The translations under genes were made by a program, and so were the position numbers. A DNA stretch of 64,000 nt from a virus. Below the pieces are notes generated by a model. The model searched no databases. It saw nothing but the letters and a program-made list of their open reading frames with translations, and had not been told where the DNA came from. The stretch is taken from positions 1-64,000 of the IMG/VR virus record IMGVR_UViG_3300034071_001414. One strand, 5' to 3'. This document shows positions 48,101 to 56,100 of the stretch, piece by piece. Every line of letters starts with the position of its first letter. Positions within the stretch are counted from its first letter, which is position 1.

Positions 48101-48615
48101 CAACTTCTGTTGGAATTGCTTCAACTGGCATTGTTTTTGATTTTGCTATAGAAAAAGATTCCATTCTTAGGGTTGTTGGTATTGCATCAACTTCAATAAC
48201 TGGGGTAACTACAATTAGTGGCATACAAACTGGATATTATTTTACAGTATATAATTCTAGAGTTGGTAATGGTGTTACTTCTTTAGATGAAAATCGACAA
48301 ATTATTGGTATAGGAACTACGGGGTTAGATAACATTTATAGAGTTGCAAGTGTTTCCTTGGCACAAACTGCAGTTCCGGGATTAGGTGTAACTTATGTTG
48401 CTAGAGTTACTGTTAGTGTTTCCGGGTATAATGGCCTGAGTGGCATTGGATACAGTTCTTTATTTGCAGAATATAGTTGGGGTAAAATTATATTAAAAAC
48501 CAGAACAAAAGATAACGAATATAATTCATATACAAGGTCTGGTTTTTCTGGAATATCAACTGGAACTATGATAATGAGAACTAACCCACTCAAATATTAT
48601 AACTATGGTATATGA
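36133..48615 (+). CDS. giant virion protein with YHYH domain, gp7-position (4160 aa)
   Basis: Position after gp6 and before gp8 is that of T4 gp7 (1032 aa), but it is four times longer. Residues 1-255 (VNNQLPQYVKEDYPLVAEFL; KSKGTDQSFEILFRSLYGED) look like a conserved wedge-binding region. A YHYH domain (about 1216-1375) shows IGWSYDGHPIYGPYGY and FPNGTYAYF. At least six copies of an HGF.TGD.V.Y..YYV..I unit occur (about 604, 849, 960, 1705, 1870, 3016), with many GSGY..PP.V.I glycine-rich repeats. It is probably a baseplate wedge organiser with peripheral arms. The long uninterrupted frame shows it is real. Confidence 0.85.
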   Translation: MTEKRIQIKDIVNNQLPQYVKEDYPLVAEFLKQYYLSQEFPGGPADLIQNIDRYVKVDSTTELVDFVLLQSDISSIDENISVDFLNFEQNQIDFPDNYGLISIDDELILYENKTTFGFENCHRGFSGIISHKNINVGIASTYILRPSDELIFKKSDSSSHKSGTKIYNLSSLFLKEFLLKLKYQLTPGFEGRSFVEKANEATIIKQIKDFYKSKGTDQSFEILFRSLYGEDVEVLRPKNFLFRPSDAQYKITNDFIVEKISGPIEKIRNLTLFQNEYLNITKAYGTITEPLEEIVTSDGKIFYKLKIDGGYNRDIISDGAIYGGFSVHPKTRVIGDYNTQSTTIDVDSTVGFPNKGEFLVNYEDGTQGVVSYNSKSLTQFIECSGITKNILDNSIIGVNTYAYANTEDGEEIRVRIVSTLNDLDIPDDNILFTEGDTIKIKTLGFEDGDTRLNEWLFNLPIVYDVESYGIVDNFDNTYSLSLKDTHNLKVGDVLQIIDNLGNRKQSTIIDVISNKTIIISGQGFLPESLYKVKRNILKGNSSKYSYIGEISTDIQNVYTNKNNDILISSPSIPYYPNAQLNLNNRTISFSGSYSAGSTIFKLTSTIDHGFYTGDCVYYTPEKETIQSRDIDGNINNLEIISTSLFDEGIYFIKRIDKNNVKLSKSKSDILYEKYVSPEDDVVINNNKIEPIEFRGKAIKSQKLLREISTPIISEKLEKTSPGFTGILINGTEILNYKSKDKIIFGPLEQIDVVSGGSDYDVINPPRVIISDSVGSGATGHCSVSGSLKEIRILDPGFDYLEDPIVQITGGNGIGAIAKCNTKLITHKSTFNSEKGSGLVGIGSTISTIGFSTYHKFRNGEEVIYKTNSHISVGGLSTDSKYYVSTVSATKIKLHKTLGDSISGINTVTLTDYGVGNHDFESVNLKRILSSINVENSGSGYQNKKRTVSYSGINIASDIITIENHGFLSKEIVKYSTIGTVIGGLVEDKNYYVLKIDDNQFKLCEIGTGIYTQDYFYNTGQFINLTSRNSDIHAFNYPDIEVEIIGTVGLSSYYKAKIDPIFRGEITSFHLESKGSSYGVEEVFNIERQPSLSILSGSGSEFDVIVSNGRIQKVLINSVGENYTCSPDLIVVGDGNGAVLTPVVLNNQIVDVKVIEPGAGYSSNNTQIIVSHPGSGVKFTSKIKTWTVNLFAKYLNIFAEDDGCLSPGLNEQYEIQYCHIYAPRKLRQILYSRDQSGKILFSNPDLKFSRNKEIKSTDHSPIIGWSYDGHPIYGPYGYSKKSGGGVSQIKSGYNLIIEQNRPSTNYFPLGFFVEDYKYQKSNDESILDENNGRFCITPEFPNGTYAYFATFNESSVDSSGPFKGYYRPKFPYLIGNFFNSKPNDFNFKKKSNQDDIDLNETDWIRNTYAYNITKTNSRYEYITLPNNLNQSIDVSGVSPGSIDNIGISTGGNDYKVNDKLIFNNVDFEGNSRTLGSSASAVVSELVGKSISTVSTASTYFYDVSIYPSSNKGEYVLYNSSPHNITAYDLIKISGLNTTSNIINGNYVAGVTTTRLVLVGLGSTAVGIPSANITGIVTYISVRGNLDFPNIRENDIFQIDSEKIKILNVDKKSSRLRILRQIEGTLGLSHSVTTFLYEDPRKLFVNISKENDITNYSSYLENKQIYFNPKESLGIGTNINVGIGTTIYFSNPGAGETQVFIPLRTIYLPDHGLSTGDLLTYEVNNGSPIVISSTGIGTTTLSNNSSVYVAKINENLIGISTIQVGLGSTGFFSGITPSTQNIGLLFFAGIGTGTYHSFKTNYPEVKGDLSKHVVTVSTAQTHGLITDDIVNVMVSVSSTTIVIKYNDSNRRIIVNPRDFIGANISTSNSTITIPNHGYVNGQKVIYTSDSPSGGLVNNQIYYVVPINKDIIKLSNSYYDSTIERPNTIDITSASNGIISPINPPIDLYRNSTVTFDLSDSSLSYVNAFKTYPSFKFELYVDEQFRKVFDSDQRDNSFNVQRVGVVGTPGAILTLKINEFIPNTLYYDLIPLDSNGLFLPEVQKEIIKDNIVNSYNQLRIKNSIYNGTYKIRVSNPNSFEYFLPTIPEVQSYTSEISTTSTLSSYLKYTTKSLTASGAISNIRVTNKGTNYYSLPGITSVSSLNGRGCILNAESNTIGKIKKIKIVDGGFDFTSDKTLRPYAEFPKNIKIDNLYSIDNIGISSQGRGYTTTPKLVVLDGKTKKAIPSDLSYKLGDSKVTIKTNAKGLTDSIPTIIPTQNSNGIGITDITYNPTTKEVKVYLPFSFSDIGNFDANTYPIRVNDRVLIENISVGVNSTYKGFNSSNYGYSLFAITNVDLNIGGVSAVTYSLDGYLLDSELPGTYDPVNSSGRVVPERNFPTFETTIKQDGYKKGETVISNGSFGVVENWDAITKYLKISSKSDFEIGNIVEGLSSKTVGTASSIIDLNSYAKTDFSIKVLGGWESNAGFLNDNAQRIQDSLYYQNFSYSLKSRVDYDTWNDAVSALNHTVGFKKYSDFQMESKLDNDFSNLFVGLSTDTTATNVKVEMTSYGDLNCVSDFDLGKENYLNLNSRIVSNKIYFDNIPLTDYYEARGNRVLLIDDISSNFNSGERPEKYSDVYKFNINTNRSLKFLSYIRDKKFTGQRQVMLTSMIHNDSYGVVNQYGRIETAYDLGSFDFVVDQPFGIIRFYPTRYTINNYDVALLSYNLDDAFTGVGTTTIGSIAKVDTKNISSSASTINVVSLATTYTSAKILVQIYRDSLNYQFNELNVVHNGTNIDFIEYGELSTKTRTVESSGYGTYYPYISGGNLKIDFIPNVSVGNTFYINTANVALGDTNSSGIGTIELEYGEIRANSVSIPSSPTPSASAILSFTGEHDCAYCLVQVSDITNNRCAFSEVILIVDDVTSEPLITEYGNVNTFAGLGTIGASVTGIGSTTQLVFTPLPNIQVQVKVYANLLGLEGNDIKSYQLSNLNINSQYGSYSGTEVDQVRTFNLTHKGYPLFERYFSGSDSSVVDLSRNTIKIPSHFYSTGEKITYDSNFGNPIGIATTTITGIGSTDILPSTLYVVSLNNNKIRVAASASEALRPIPNVLNLTSLGSGTQHKFLAQNKNSRVVIAIDNIIQSPIVATGLTAALTSSVFLTDESIVLDNSTSFYGGDLIKIDDEVMRITSIQKNNVVNVRRSWMGTDIANHSGGSLVNTVVGSYNIVDNNLSFAESPYGNVPQTYSTSPPDEQDWVGISTGSSFSGRCFMRSGIQGSSNDTYSKNYIFDDISTGFNGITSTFTLKSSQSNITGISEEGALILINDIVQARGLSGDLENVRKGINFILSESSGITSTTFIGSATSVSYDINSSGLPKGGIIVSVGSTEGLGYQPLISAGGTAIVSLAGTIQSISIGNTGSGYRASAYYDIPTNISSVVGVGSTSIFIENKNSVFGLLNLLNTGSNCSIGVGTFILTTNIVSIGSSFVRIGIASTSSKQIPVGTPVNIKISNPQIGIVNVGISSTSAENSTETHIGFTTIIKGKISESVTITKVASGYTSTNPPQVIIDDPLSYSDIPLVYSSSSISGVGTAATIDIVVGQGSSVIDFEIKNTGYNYRAGQTLTVPIGGLTGIPTTSLFKEFQISIQEVFNDKFTGWAFGELQILDDISNLFDGERVAFPLKYFGEFVSIRSARGSNINPQELLLVFINDVLQEPGKGYTFRGGSNIFFTEPPKPPVLEIPNTGDSCKILFYKGTASVDVVYKNIIETVKPGDGLTLGFDSTLNQSYGLQEDERIVDAILSSDSVSTNPYYGPGNTKDETLTRPITWCRQTEDKIIDEQEVSKDRMLYEPVINPSSYLIKSVGIGSTVVFVDNLKPIFNQVNENKSQIPAFQDEFLSFQKQITFIPQETKRNAFATAIVSVAGTINSIAISTGGFGYLSVPDVVIQNPIGFGTTYRAEATASISSGIVTSITITGPGTEYSQDNPPIVLISPPSFESETNTVIQYEGDFGIISGISTTSVGIASTGIVFDFAIEKDSILRVVGIASTSITGVTTISGIQTGYYFTVYNSRVGNGVTSLDENRQIIGIGTTGLDNIYRVASVSLAQTAVPGLGVTYVARVTVSVSGYNGLSGIGYSSLFAEYSWGKIILKTRTKDNEYNSYTRSGFSGISTGTMIMRTNPLKYYNYGI

Positions 48616-48617
48616 CT

Positions 48618-48625
48618 AATAAATA
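48618..48625 (+). promoter_or_regulatory. late promoter AATAAATA
   Basis: AATAAATA three bases after the giant gene's stop, and 18 bases before gp8. Confidence 0.6.
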
Positions 48626-48642
48626 AATAAAAAACCAAAAAA

Positions 48643-50190
48643 ATGGCTGCAATTGTAACTGATCAACTTAGAATATTAAATGCTAAAAATTTTGTAGAGA
48701 AAGTTTCATCTGAGGATAATTCATATTATTCATTTATTGGGTTACCCAATCCTTACGATTATCAAACTGACTGGGACGAGTCTCCACCTGTACCTAAAGA
48801 TAACTTTACGCAAGAAGATGATTATTGGGATACAATGATCGCTTTGAAGAAAATAAACTCCGATGATATTCGTCAAGTTGTTCCAAAAAGAGTTTGGACT
48901 TCTGGATTAATCTATGACATGTATAGGCATGATTATAGTAGAACAAACGTATCTCCAGTTGCTGGTGCAACAAATTTATATTCATCATCGTATTTTGTTA
49001 TCAATAGTGAGTATAGAGTTTATATTTGTTTGCAAAACAATTCAAATCCAGATACTCCGGGAGGTGGTCCTTCATTAGACGAACCCCTTTTTACTGATTT
49101 GGAACCAAGAGCAGCTGGAGATAGTGGAGATGGATATATCTGGAAATATCTTTATACTATAAAACCGGCAGATGTTATAAAATTTGAAACAACTGATTTT
49201 ATTCCCGTACCTAAAAATTGGGCAACATCTGCAGATTCTTCATTGATAAGAAATAATGCAGTAGATGGTTCAATAAAAACTATAGTAATTAAAAATAGAG
49301 GGAGTGGACTAGGCGAAGCAAATACATATGTTAATGTTCCAATAAGAGGAAATGGGTTCGGTTCCACATGCACTATTGTAGTAGATGAGAATGGTGAAGT
49401 AAGTACAGTAACAGTTTCAAATCAAGGTTCTGGATATACTTTTGGTAGTGTCGATTTATCTGGGGGAAATTTTCCGACAGGCGATACTATACCAACTTTT
49501 GATGTAATTATTTCACCAAAAGGTGGACATGGATATGACATTTATAGAGAACTTGGTGCGTTTAATGTTTTAATGTATTCTAGAATTGAAAATGATAATG
49601 AAAATCCAGATTTTATTACAGGAAACCAAATTGCCAGAATTGGAATAGTAGAAAATCCAGAAGTAAGTACCGGTACTATTTTAACATCAGACAAATCTAG
49701 TTCCGTTTATGCTATAAGATTGACTGGAACTGGGTATAGTAGTTCAAATTTTGACTACGATTCTTATATAACACAGACTATATCTACTGGAACAACTGCT
49801 GTTGGTAGAGTTATTAGTTATAATTCAACGACTGGTGTTTTAAAATATTGGCAAGATAGAAATTTATCTGGATTTAATACAGTAGGAACTGCACAAACTA
49901 ATCCAACTTATGGATTTAATCTCAATAGATTTACAAGTTCTCCATCTACCGGAGGAAATTTAGTTATATCTGGAAATATCGGTGGAACTTTATCTATAGA
50001 TACAACCTTTACAGGCATATCTACTACAATAAATAATAGAACATATTATCTAGGACAAACTTTTACAAATGGAATTTCCTCTCCAGAAGTAAAAAAATAT
50101 TCCGGAAATATTATTTACATCGATAATAGACCGGCAATAACTAGATCATCGAACCAAAAAGAAGATATTAAAGTCATTTTGCAGTTTTAA
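48643..50190 (+). CDS. 8: baseplate wedge protein gp8-like (515 aa)
   Basis: The first 200 residues have the gp8 signature: YYSFIGLPNPYDYQTDWDES (about 27-46), VPKRVWTSGLIYDMYRHDYS and YIWKYLYTIKPAD. T4 gp8 is 334 aa; the extra C-terminal part carries glycine-rich repeats (SGYTFGSVDLSGGNF) shared with the flanking giants. gp8 is a baseplate wedge component. Confidence 0.85.
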   Translation: MAAIVTDQLRILNAKNFVEKVSSEDNSYYSFIGLPNPYDYQTDWDESPPVPKDNFTQEDDYWDTMIALKKINSDDIRQVVPKRVWTSGLIYDMYRHDYSRTNVSPVAGATNLYSSSYFVINSEYRVYICLQNNSNPDTPGGGPSLDEPLFTDLEPRAAGDSGDGYIWKYLYTIKPADVIKFETTDFIPVPKNWATSADSSLIRNNAVDGSIKTIVIKNRGSGLGEANTYVNVPIRGNGFGSTCTIVVDENGEVSTVTVSNQGSGYTFGSVDLSGGNFPTGDTIPTFDVIISPKGGHGYDIYRELGAFNVLMYSRIENDNENPDFITGNQIARIGIVENPEVSTGTILTSDKSSSVYAIRLTGTGYSSSNFDYDSYITQTISTGTTAVGRVISYNSTTGVLKYWQDRNLSGFNTVGTAQTNPTYGFNLNRFTSSPSTGGNLVISGNIGGTLSIDTTFTGISTTINNRTYYLGQTFTNGISSPEVKKYSGNIIYIDNRPAITRSSNQKEDIKVILQF

Positions 50191-50196
50191 CGAATT

Positions 50197-53100
50197 ATGT
50201 CTCAGAAAACTAATCTAAACGTAGCACCATATTTTGACGACTTTAATCCAAATAATGATTACCATAGGGTTCTTTTTAAACCAGGATATCCCGTTCAGGC
50301 TAGGGAATTAACCACTCTTCAATCGATACTGCAAAATCAAATTGAAAAATTTGGTCAACATTTTTTCAAAGAAGGTGCAAAAGTAATACCGGGAAATACT
50401 GGGTACAGTAGATTATATTATTGTGTTCAATTAGAAAATAATTATCTAGGAGTTCCGATTGCAGCGTATATTGATCAACTTGTTGGTGCAAAAATAACCG
50501 GTCAAACATCTGGTGTTACTGCGGTAGTCGATAAGGTATTATTGCCACAGGACTCGGAAAGAGGAAATCTTACTTTATACATAAATTATTTGAGTTCTAG
50601 TACTCAAAATAACTCCACTCAACAATTTTCAGATGGAGAGGTATTAACTTCAAATATTATAATCACATCAGGTCTCCTAGGAAATACTTCTATTGCAGTA
50701 GGAGAACCTTTTGCATCAACAATTTCAACCAATAGCACTACTATTGCATCATGTTTTAATATTTCTGAAGGTGTTTATTTTATAAGAGGGCAATTTGTTA
50801 ATGTAAAGACTGAGACTTTGATACTTGATCAATATACAAATAATCCCAACTATAGAGTTGGACTTTATATTGATGAACAAATAGTAAATTCAAATACAGA
50901 CGAAACATTAAACGATAATTCTCAAGGATTTAATAATTATGCTGCTCCTGGAGCAGATAGATTAAAAATATCAGCATATTTATTTAAAAAATCATTAACG
51001 GATTTTGATGATGGCAACTTCGTAGAACTTGCCACTATTGTTGATGGAATAATTCGTTCAAAAACGGAAGATGATAAATATTCGTTCATAAAAGATGAGT
51101 TTGCAAGAAGAACTTATGCAGAATCGGGAAACTATTTGGTTTCTCCATTTGACATTTCAGTAGAAGAATCTCTGAACAATCAAAAGGGAAATAATGGCAC
51201 ATTTACTAAAACTCAAATTACTTACGGTGGAAATACTCCAAGTGAAAGTAAAGCAGTTTATAAAATATCTCCAGGAAAAGCATTTATCAGGGGATATGAA
51301 GTAGAAACAATTTCCAGTACATTTTTGGATGTAGATAAACCAAGAACTACACAGATTTTAGAAAATCAATCAATTAACTATAGCACAGGACCAACTTTAA
51401 AACTAAACAGAGTTTATGGTTCCTCTCCAGTTGGTTTAGGAAATACATTTATTTTGAGTTTAAGAAATGAAAGAGTAGGTTCTTCGGGCACATTAAGTGC
51501 AGGAAAAGAAATAGGTCTTGCTAGAGTTTATGATTTTTCATTAGACTCTGGTTCATATAGCACATCAAATTCTAATTTAAATGAGTGGAATATTTCATTA
51601 TTTGATATTCAAACTTTTACGAATATCACTTTAAATAATTCTGTCACTCTTTCGACTCCAACTTTCGTTAAAGGAAATAATAGTGGAGCAACAGCATTTT
51701 TAAAAGATAATATTGTTGGAACAGATTTAACTCTATATGATGTAAAAGGTTCTTTTATTCCATTTGAATCATTTTCATTTGACGGAATTGATTCCGGAAT
51801 CATAGGCATTGCGGTTACATCATATGGAATTTCTGATATAAAATCTGTTTATGGTAATGTAAGTTCTGCATCAACATTTTCTGCAGATGTAATACAATCA
51901 ACTGCTTTTAATGTGGGAATTGCAACAATAAGTGCGGTGTCTAGTGGAGTAAGCACTGTAAGAAGTTCTAACATTCTTTTCCCCGGAAATATTGTTAAAG
52001 TTGGGAATTTAGTTAAGTATTCAGACTCAACAAAAACTACTCCAGTTGTAGCAAAAGTAATTGGAGTGGGAGCATCGACTATTTCTATAACTGGAGTAAC
52101 TACGGTAAGTGGAATAGTGGATGGTTCTTTGCCGACATCTTCTTTAAATGTGACTGATTTTGCTGTTCTTAAAACAGATTTGGAAAAATCAACAGATAAT
52201 ACACTTTACTCAAGACTTCCAAAAACTAATATATCTAATGTCGATCTCTCAAATTCTACTCTTAATGTAAGAAAAACATTTACTGTTAATATTTCCAATA
52301 ATAAACTATCTACTGCAGTAACTTCTGGTACAAATGAAACTTTCTTACCATTTACAGAAAAAAGATATTCTTTAGTTAGATCTAATGGAACTACTGAGGT
52401 TTTAACTCCAGACAAATTTGAATTTACTTCTGGCGGGACAGAATTGCAAATTTATAATCTTGGTTCAAATGATACAAACGCTACTTTGGTAGCAACTTTA
52501 CAAAAAATAAAACCAAAAGCAAAAGTCAAGAGAAAAAATAGAGTAAATTCTATAATTATTGAAAATTCAAAATACGAAGGATCGGGAATTGGGGGAACTA
52601 CTTTAAATGATGGATTAGTATATGGAGAATATCCATATGGAACCAGAGTTCAGGATGAAAATATATGCTTAAATGTTGCAGATATTATAGAAATTCATGG
52701 AATTTATGAGTCAGAGGACACATCAAACCCTTCTGCACCCAAAGCAGTTCTTGCATCAATTACAAGTCAATCTTCTACAACTTCAGAACTAATAGTTGGA
52801 GAAGAAATTTTAGGGACAACTAGTGGTGCTGTAGCTATTGTTGCAGAAAAACTAACTTCATCACAAATATCATTATTGTACAAAAATCAAAATATATTTA
52901 ATGAGGGAGAAGTAATTACTTTCTCCGAGTCAAATATTCAAGCACAAATAGTAACCTTAGATACTCCTAGTTTTGAAATCTCATTTAATTACACCTTTAA
53001 CCGAGGTCAAAATGGAAGTTTTTATGATTATGGATATTTAACAAGAAAGGTGAATGTAAGTGAACCAACCAAAAAATTAAAAATATATTTTTCAAATGGA

Positions 53101-56100
53101 TATTACGAATCAACTGATGATGGAGATATTACCACAGTAAATTCATACAATTCTTTTGATTATATTTCTGATATTGGTAGTGTAAATGGAATTAGAAATA
53201 CTGATATTATTGATATTAGACCTGTAGTAAATAATTATTCTGTTTCAGTAGGTTCTCGTTCTCCTTTAGAATTTTATGGAAGAACTTTTAATTCTGTTTC
53301 AAATTCATCAAATACTATACTATCTTCCGACGAAAGTTTAATTACATCATTCTCATTTTATTTGGGAAGAATTGATTCAATTTATTTATCAAAAGATGGA
53401 AAGTTTCAAGTAAAATATGGAACTCCTTCGGAGAGACCAGAAAGACCAGTATCGGTAGATGATTCTTTAGAAATAGCAACAATTTCTTTACCCCCATATC
53501 TGTATTCTAATCGTCAAGCATCTATAAGATTTTTAGAATATAAAAGATATAGAATGAGTGATATAAAAAATCTTGAGAATAGAATTAAAAATCTAGAATA
53601 TTATACTTCTCTTTCATTATTAGAAACAAATACTTCTAATTTATTCATTTCCGATTCTGAAGGATTTAATAGATTTAAATCTGGATTTTTTGTGGATAAT
53701 TTTACCTCATATTTACCACAAGAATCTAGTACAGATATCAACAATTCTATCGATATTGAATTTAAAGAACTAAGACCAAAAGCTTATACGTCTTCAATAG
53801 ATTTAAAACCTGGATATTCTTCAGTAAACGCATCTACTGCAGATTTGGCATTTGAATCTCCAGATGGAATTAATATTAGAAAATCTGGTGATATCATAAC
53901 TTTGGATTATGCCGAAGTTGAATGGTTAAAACAATCTTTTGCAACAAGATCAGAAAGTGTAACACCATTCCTTATTAGTTTTTGGCAAGGAACTGTAGAA
54001 CTTACTCCAGCTTCAGATACCTGGATGGATACTGTTAGAATTGAAGCAAAAATCATTGATGTTGAAGGAAATTATTCAACAACTTTAGCAGATGCAACAA
54101 GAAGATTAAATGTTGACCCACAAACTGGTTTTGCACCAACTGTTTGGAATGCATGGACAACAAATTGGACAGGAAGATCAGTGTCCACAAGCACTAGAAA
54201 TGTAACTTCTTCTTCAATTAGTTCCTTTTGGTCAGGCGCTCAACTAATTGAACAGGTAGATAATGTTGTAATTCAGCAAACACTACAAAACATAACAGAG
54301 ACTGGAGTTGAATCAAGAACTGGAACTAGAACAGTAATCACTGAGCAATTTGATAGGACTTCTGTTGGTGATAGAGTTGTAAGTAGAGATATTATTCCGT
54401 ACATGAGGTCTAGAAACGTTCAATTTGTTTCCAAAAAACTTAAACCACTTACTCAAATTTATACATTTTTCGACGGAAAAGACGTAACAAAATACTGTGT
54501 TCCCAAACTTCTTGAAATTACTATGTCATCCGGAGTATTTCAAGTTGGAGAAACGATAACAGGATATATTCAACAAACTGGAACAGGTGTAAATGCAAAT
54601 AATATGTTAGCAAAGATTACTTTTAGAGTCGCACAAACTAATCATAGAGAAGGAGCATATAACTCACCCACAGTAACATATCCAAGAAATCCATACAATT
54701 CCCAAATTCTTCCTCCAACATATTCATCGACTTCAACGATATTGAACGTTGACACATTTTCTCTTTCAAATTCAACTCAAGGAGAATTTGGTGGATGGGT
54801 AGAAACCGGTATGATTTTAATAGGTAATACTAGCAAAGCACAAGCAACTATTACAAATTTAAGACTAATATCAGATTTATCTGCCACACTAATAGGAAGT
54901 TTTTATATTCCAAACCCAAATGCAAATATTCATCCAAGATTTGAGTCTGGAACAAAAACTTTCACTTTAGTCAATAGTGCAACTAATGATCAAAATGCAG
55001 CAACTACTATTGCAGAGGAGGCATTTACTTCCAGCGGAACTATTGAGACTGTTCAAGAAAATATTGTTTCAGTAAGAAACGCTAGAATTGAAAATAAGCA
55101 AGAATTTGATTCCAGAGCAGTTTCTAGGACAACTGGCACTCAAGTAGTAAATAGCAGAGTCATAGCATCATCATCCTCTAGCAGAGTTATAGGGTGGTAT
55201 GACCCATTAGCACAATCATTCTTAGTTGATAATGAAGATGGTGTTTTCTTGACTAGTTGTGATGTATTCTTCAAAACAAAGGATGATACAGATATTCCAG
55301 TTACTTTTCAATTGAGAACTATGAAGGGTGGATTTCCCACTCAATATGTTCTTCCACTATCAGAAATTATACTCAGTCCAGAACAGGTTAATGTTTCTGG
55401 CGATGGATCTGTATCAACTAGGGTAACATTTAAAGCACCAGTTTATTTACAGGGAGGAGGTGAATATTGCATTTGTCTTGCATCAAATTCTACAAAATAT
55501 AGTGTTTATATATCTAGAATAGGCGAAAATGATTTGTTGACGCAGACATTCATATCCAATCAACCATATCTAGGTTCATTATTTAAGTCGCAAAATGCTT
55601 CTACATGGGAAGCAAGTCAGTGGGAAGACCTCAAATTTACTTTATACAGAGCGGATTTTATTGAAAATGGTTCTATAGATTTTTACAATCCAGATTTAAC
55701 TGAAGGTAATGCGCAAATTGCAAAGTTAATGCCAAATTCTCTGCAATTCAATTCTAAAAAAATTAGAGTAAGTCTTTCATCTACTATTTCAGACTCTGAC
55801 ATAAGACTTGGAAATACAATAATCCAAGCAAATACTAGTGGAAGAGGAAATTATGTAGGAAGTGCTGGAAGTGCAACTGGGACTCTTTCAGTAAGCAATT
55901 CTGGTATTGGATACACTCCAGGCCCAGGTTCTGGTGGATATACATTCAATAATGTAAGTTTAACTACAATTACAGGTAAAGGTGCGGGAGCTACAGCAAA
56001 TATAACTATTTCAAATGGAGTTGCTGCAGCTGCCACGATTGTTAGTGGTGGAAGTGGATATCAATCTGGCGATGTTTTGGGGATTAGTAGTATTGGAAAT

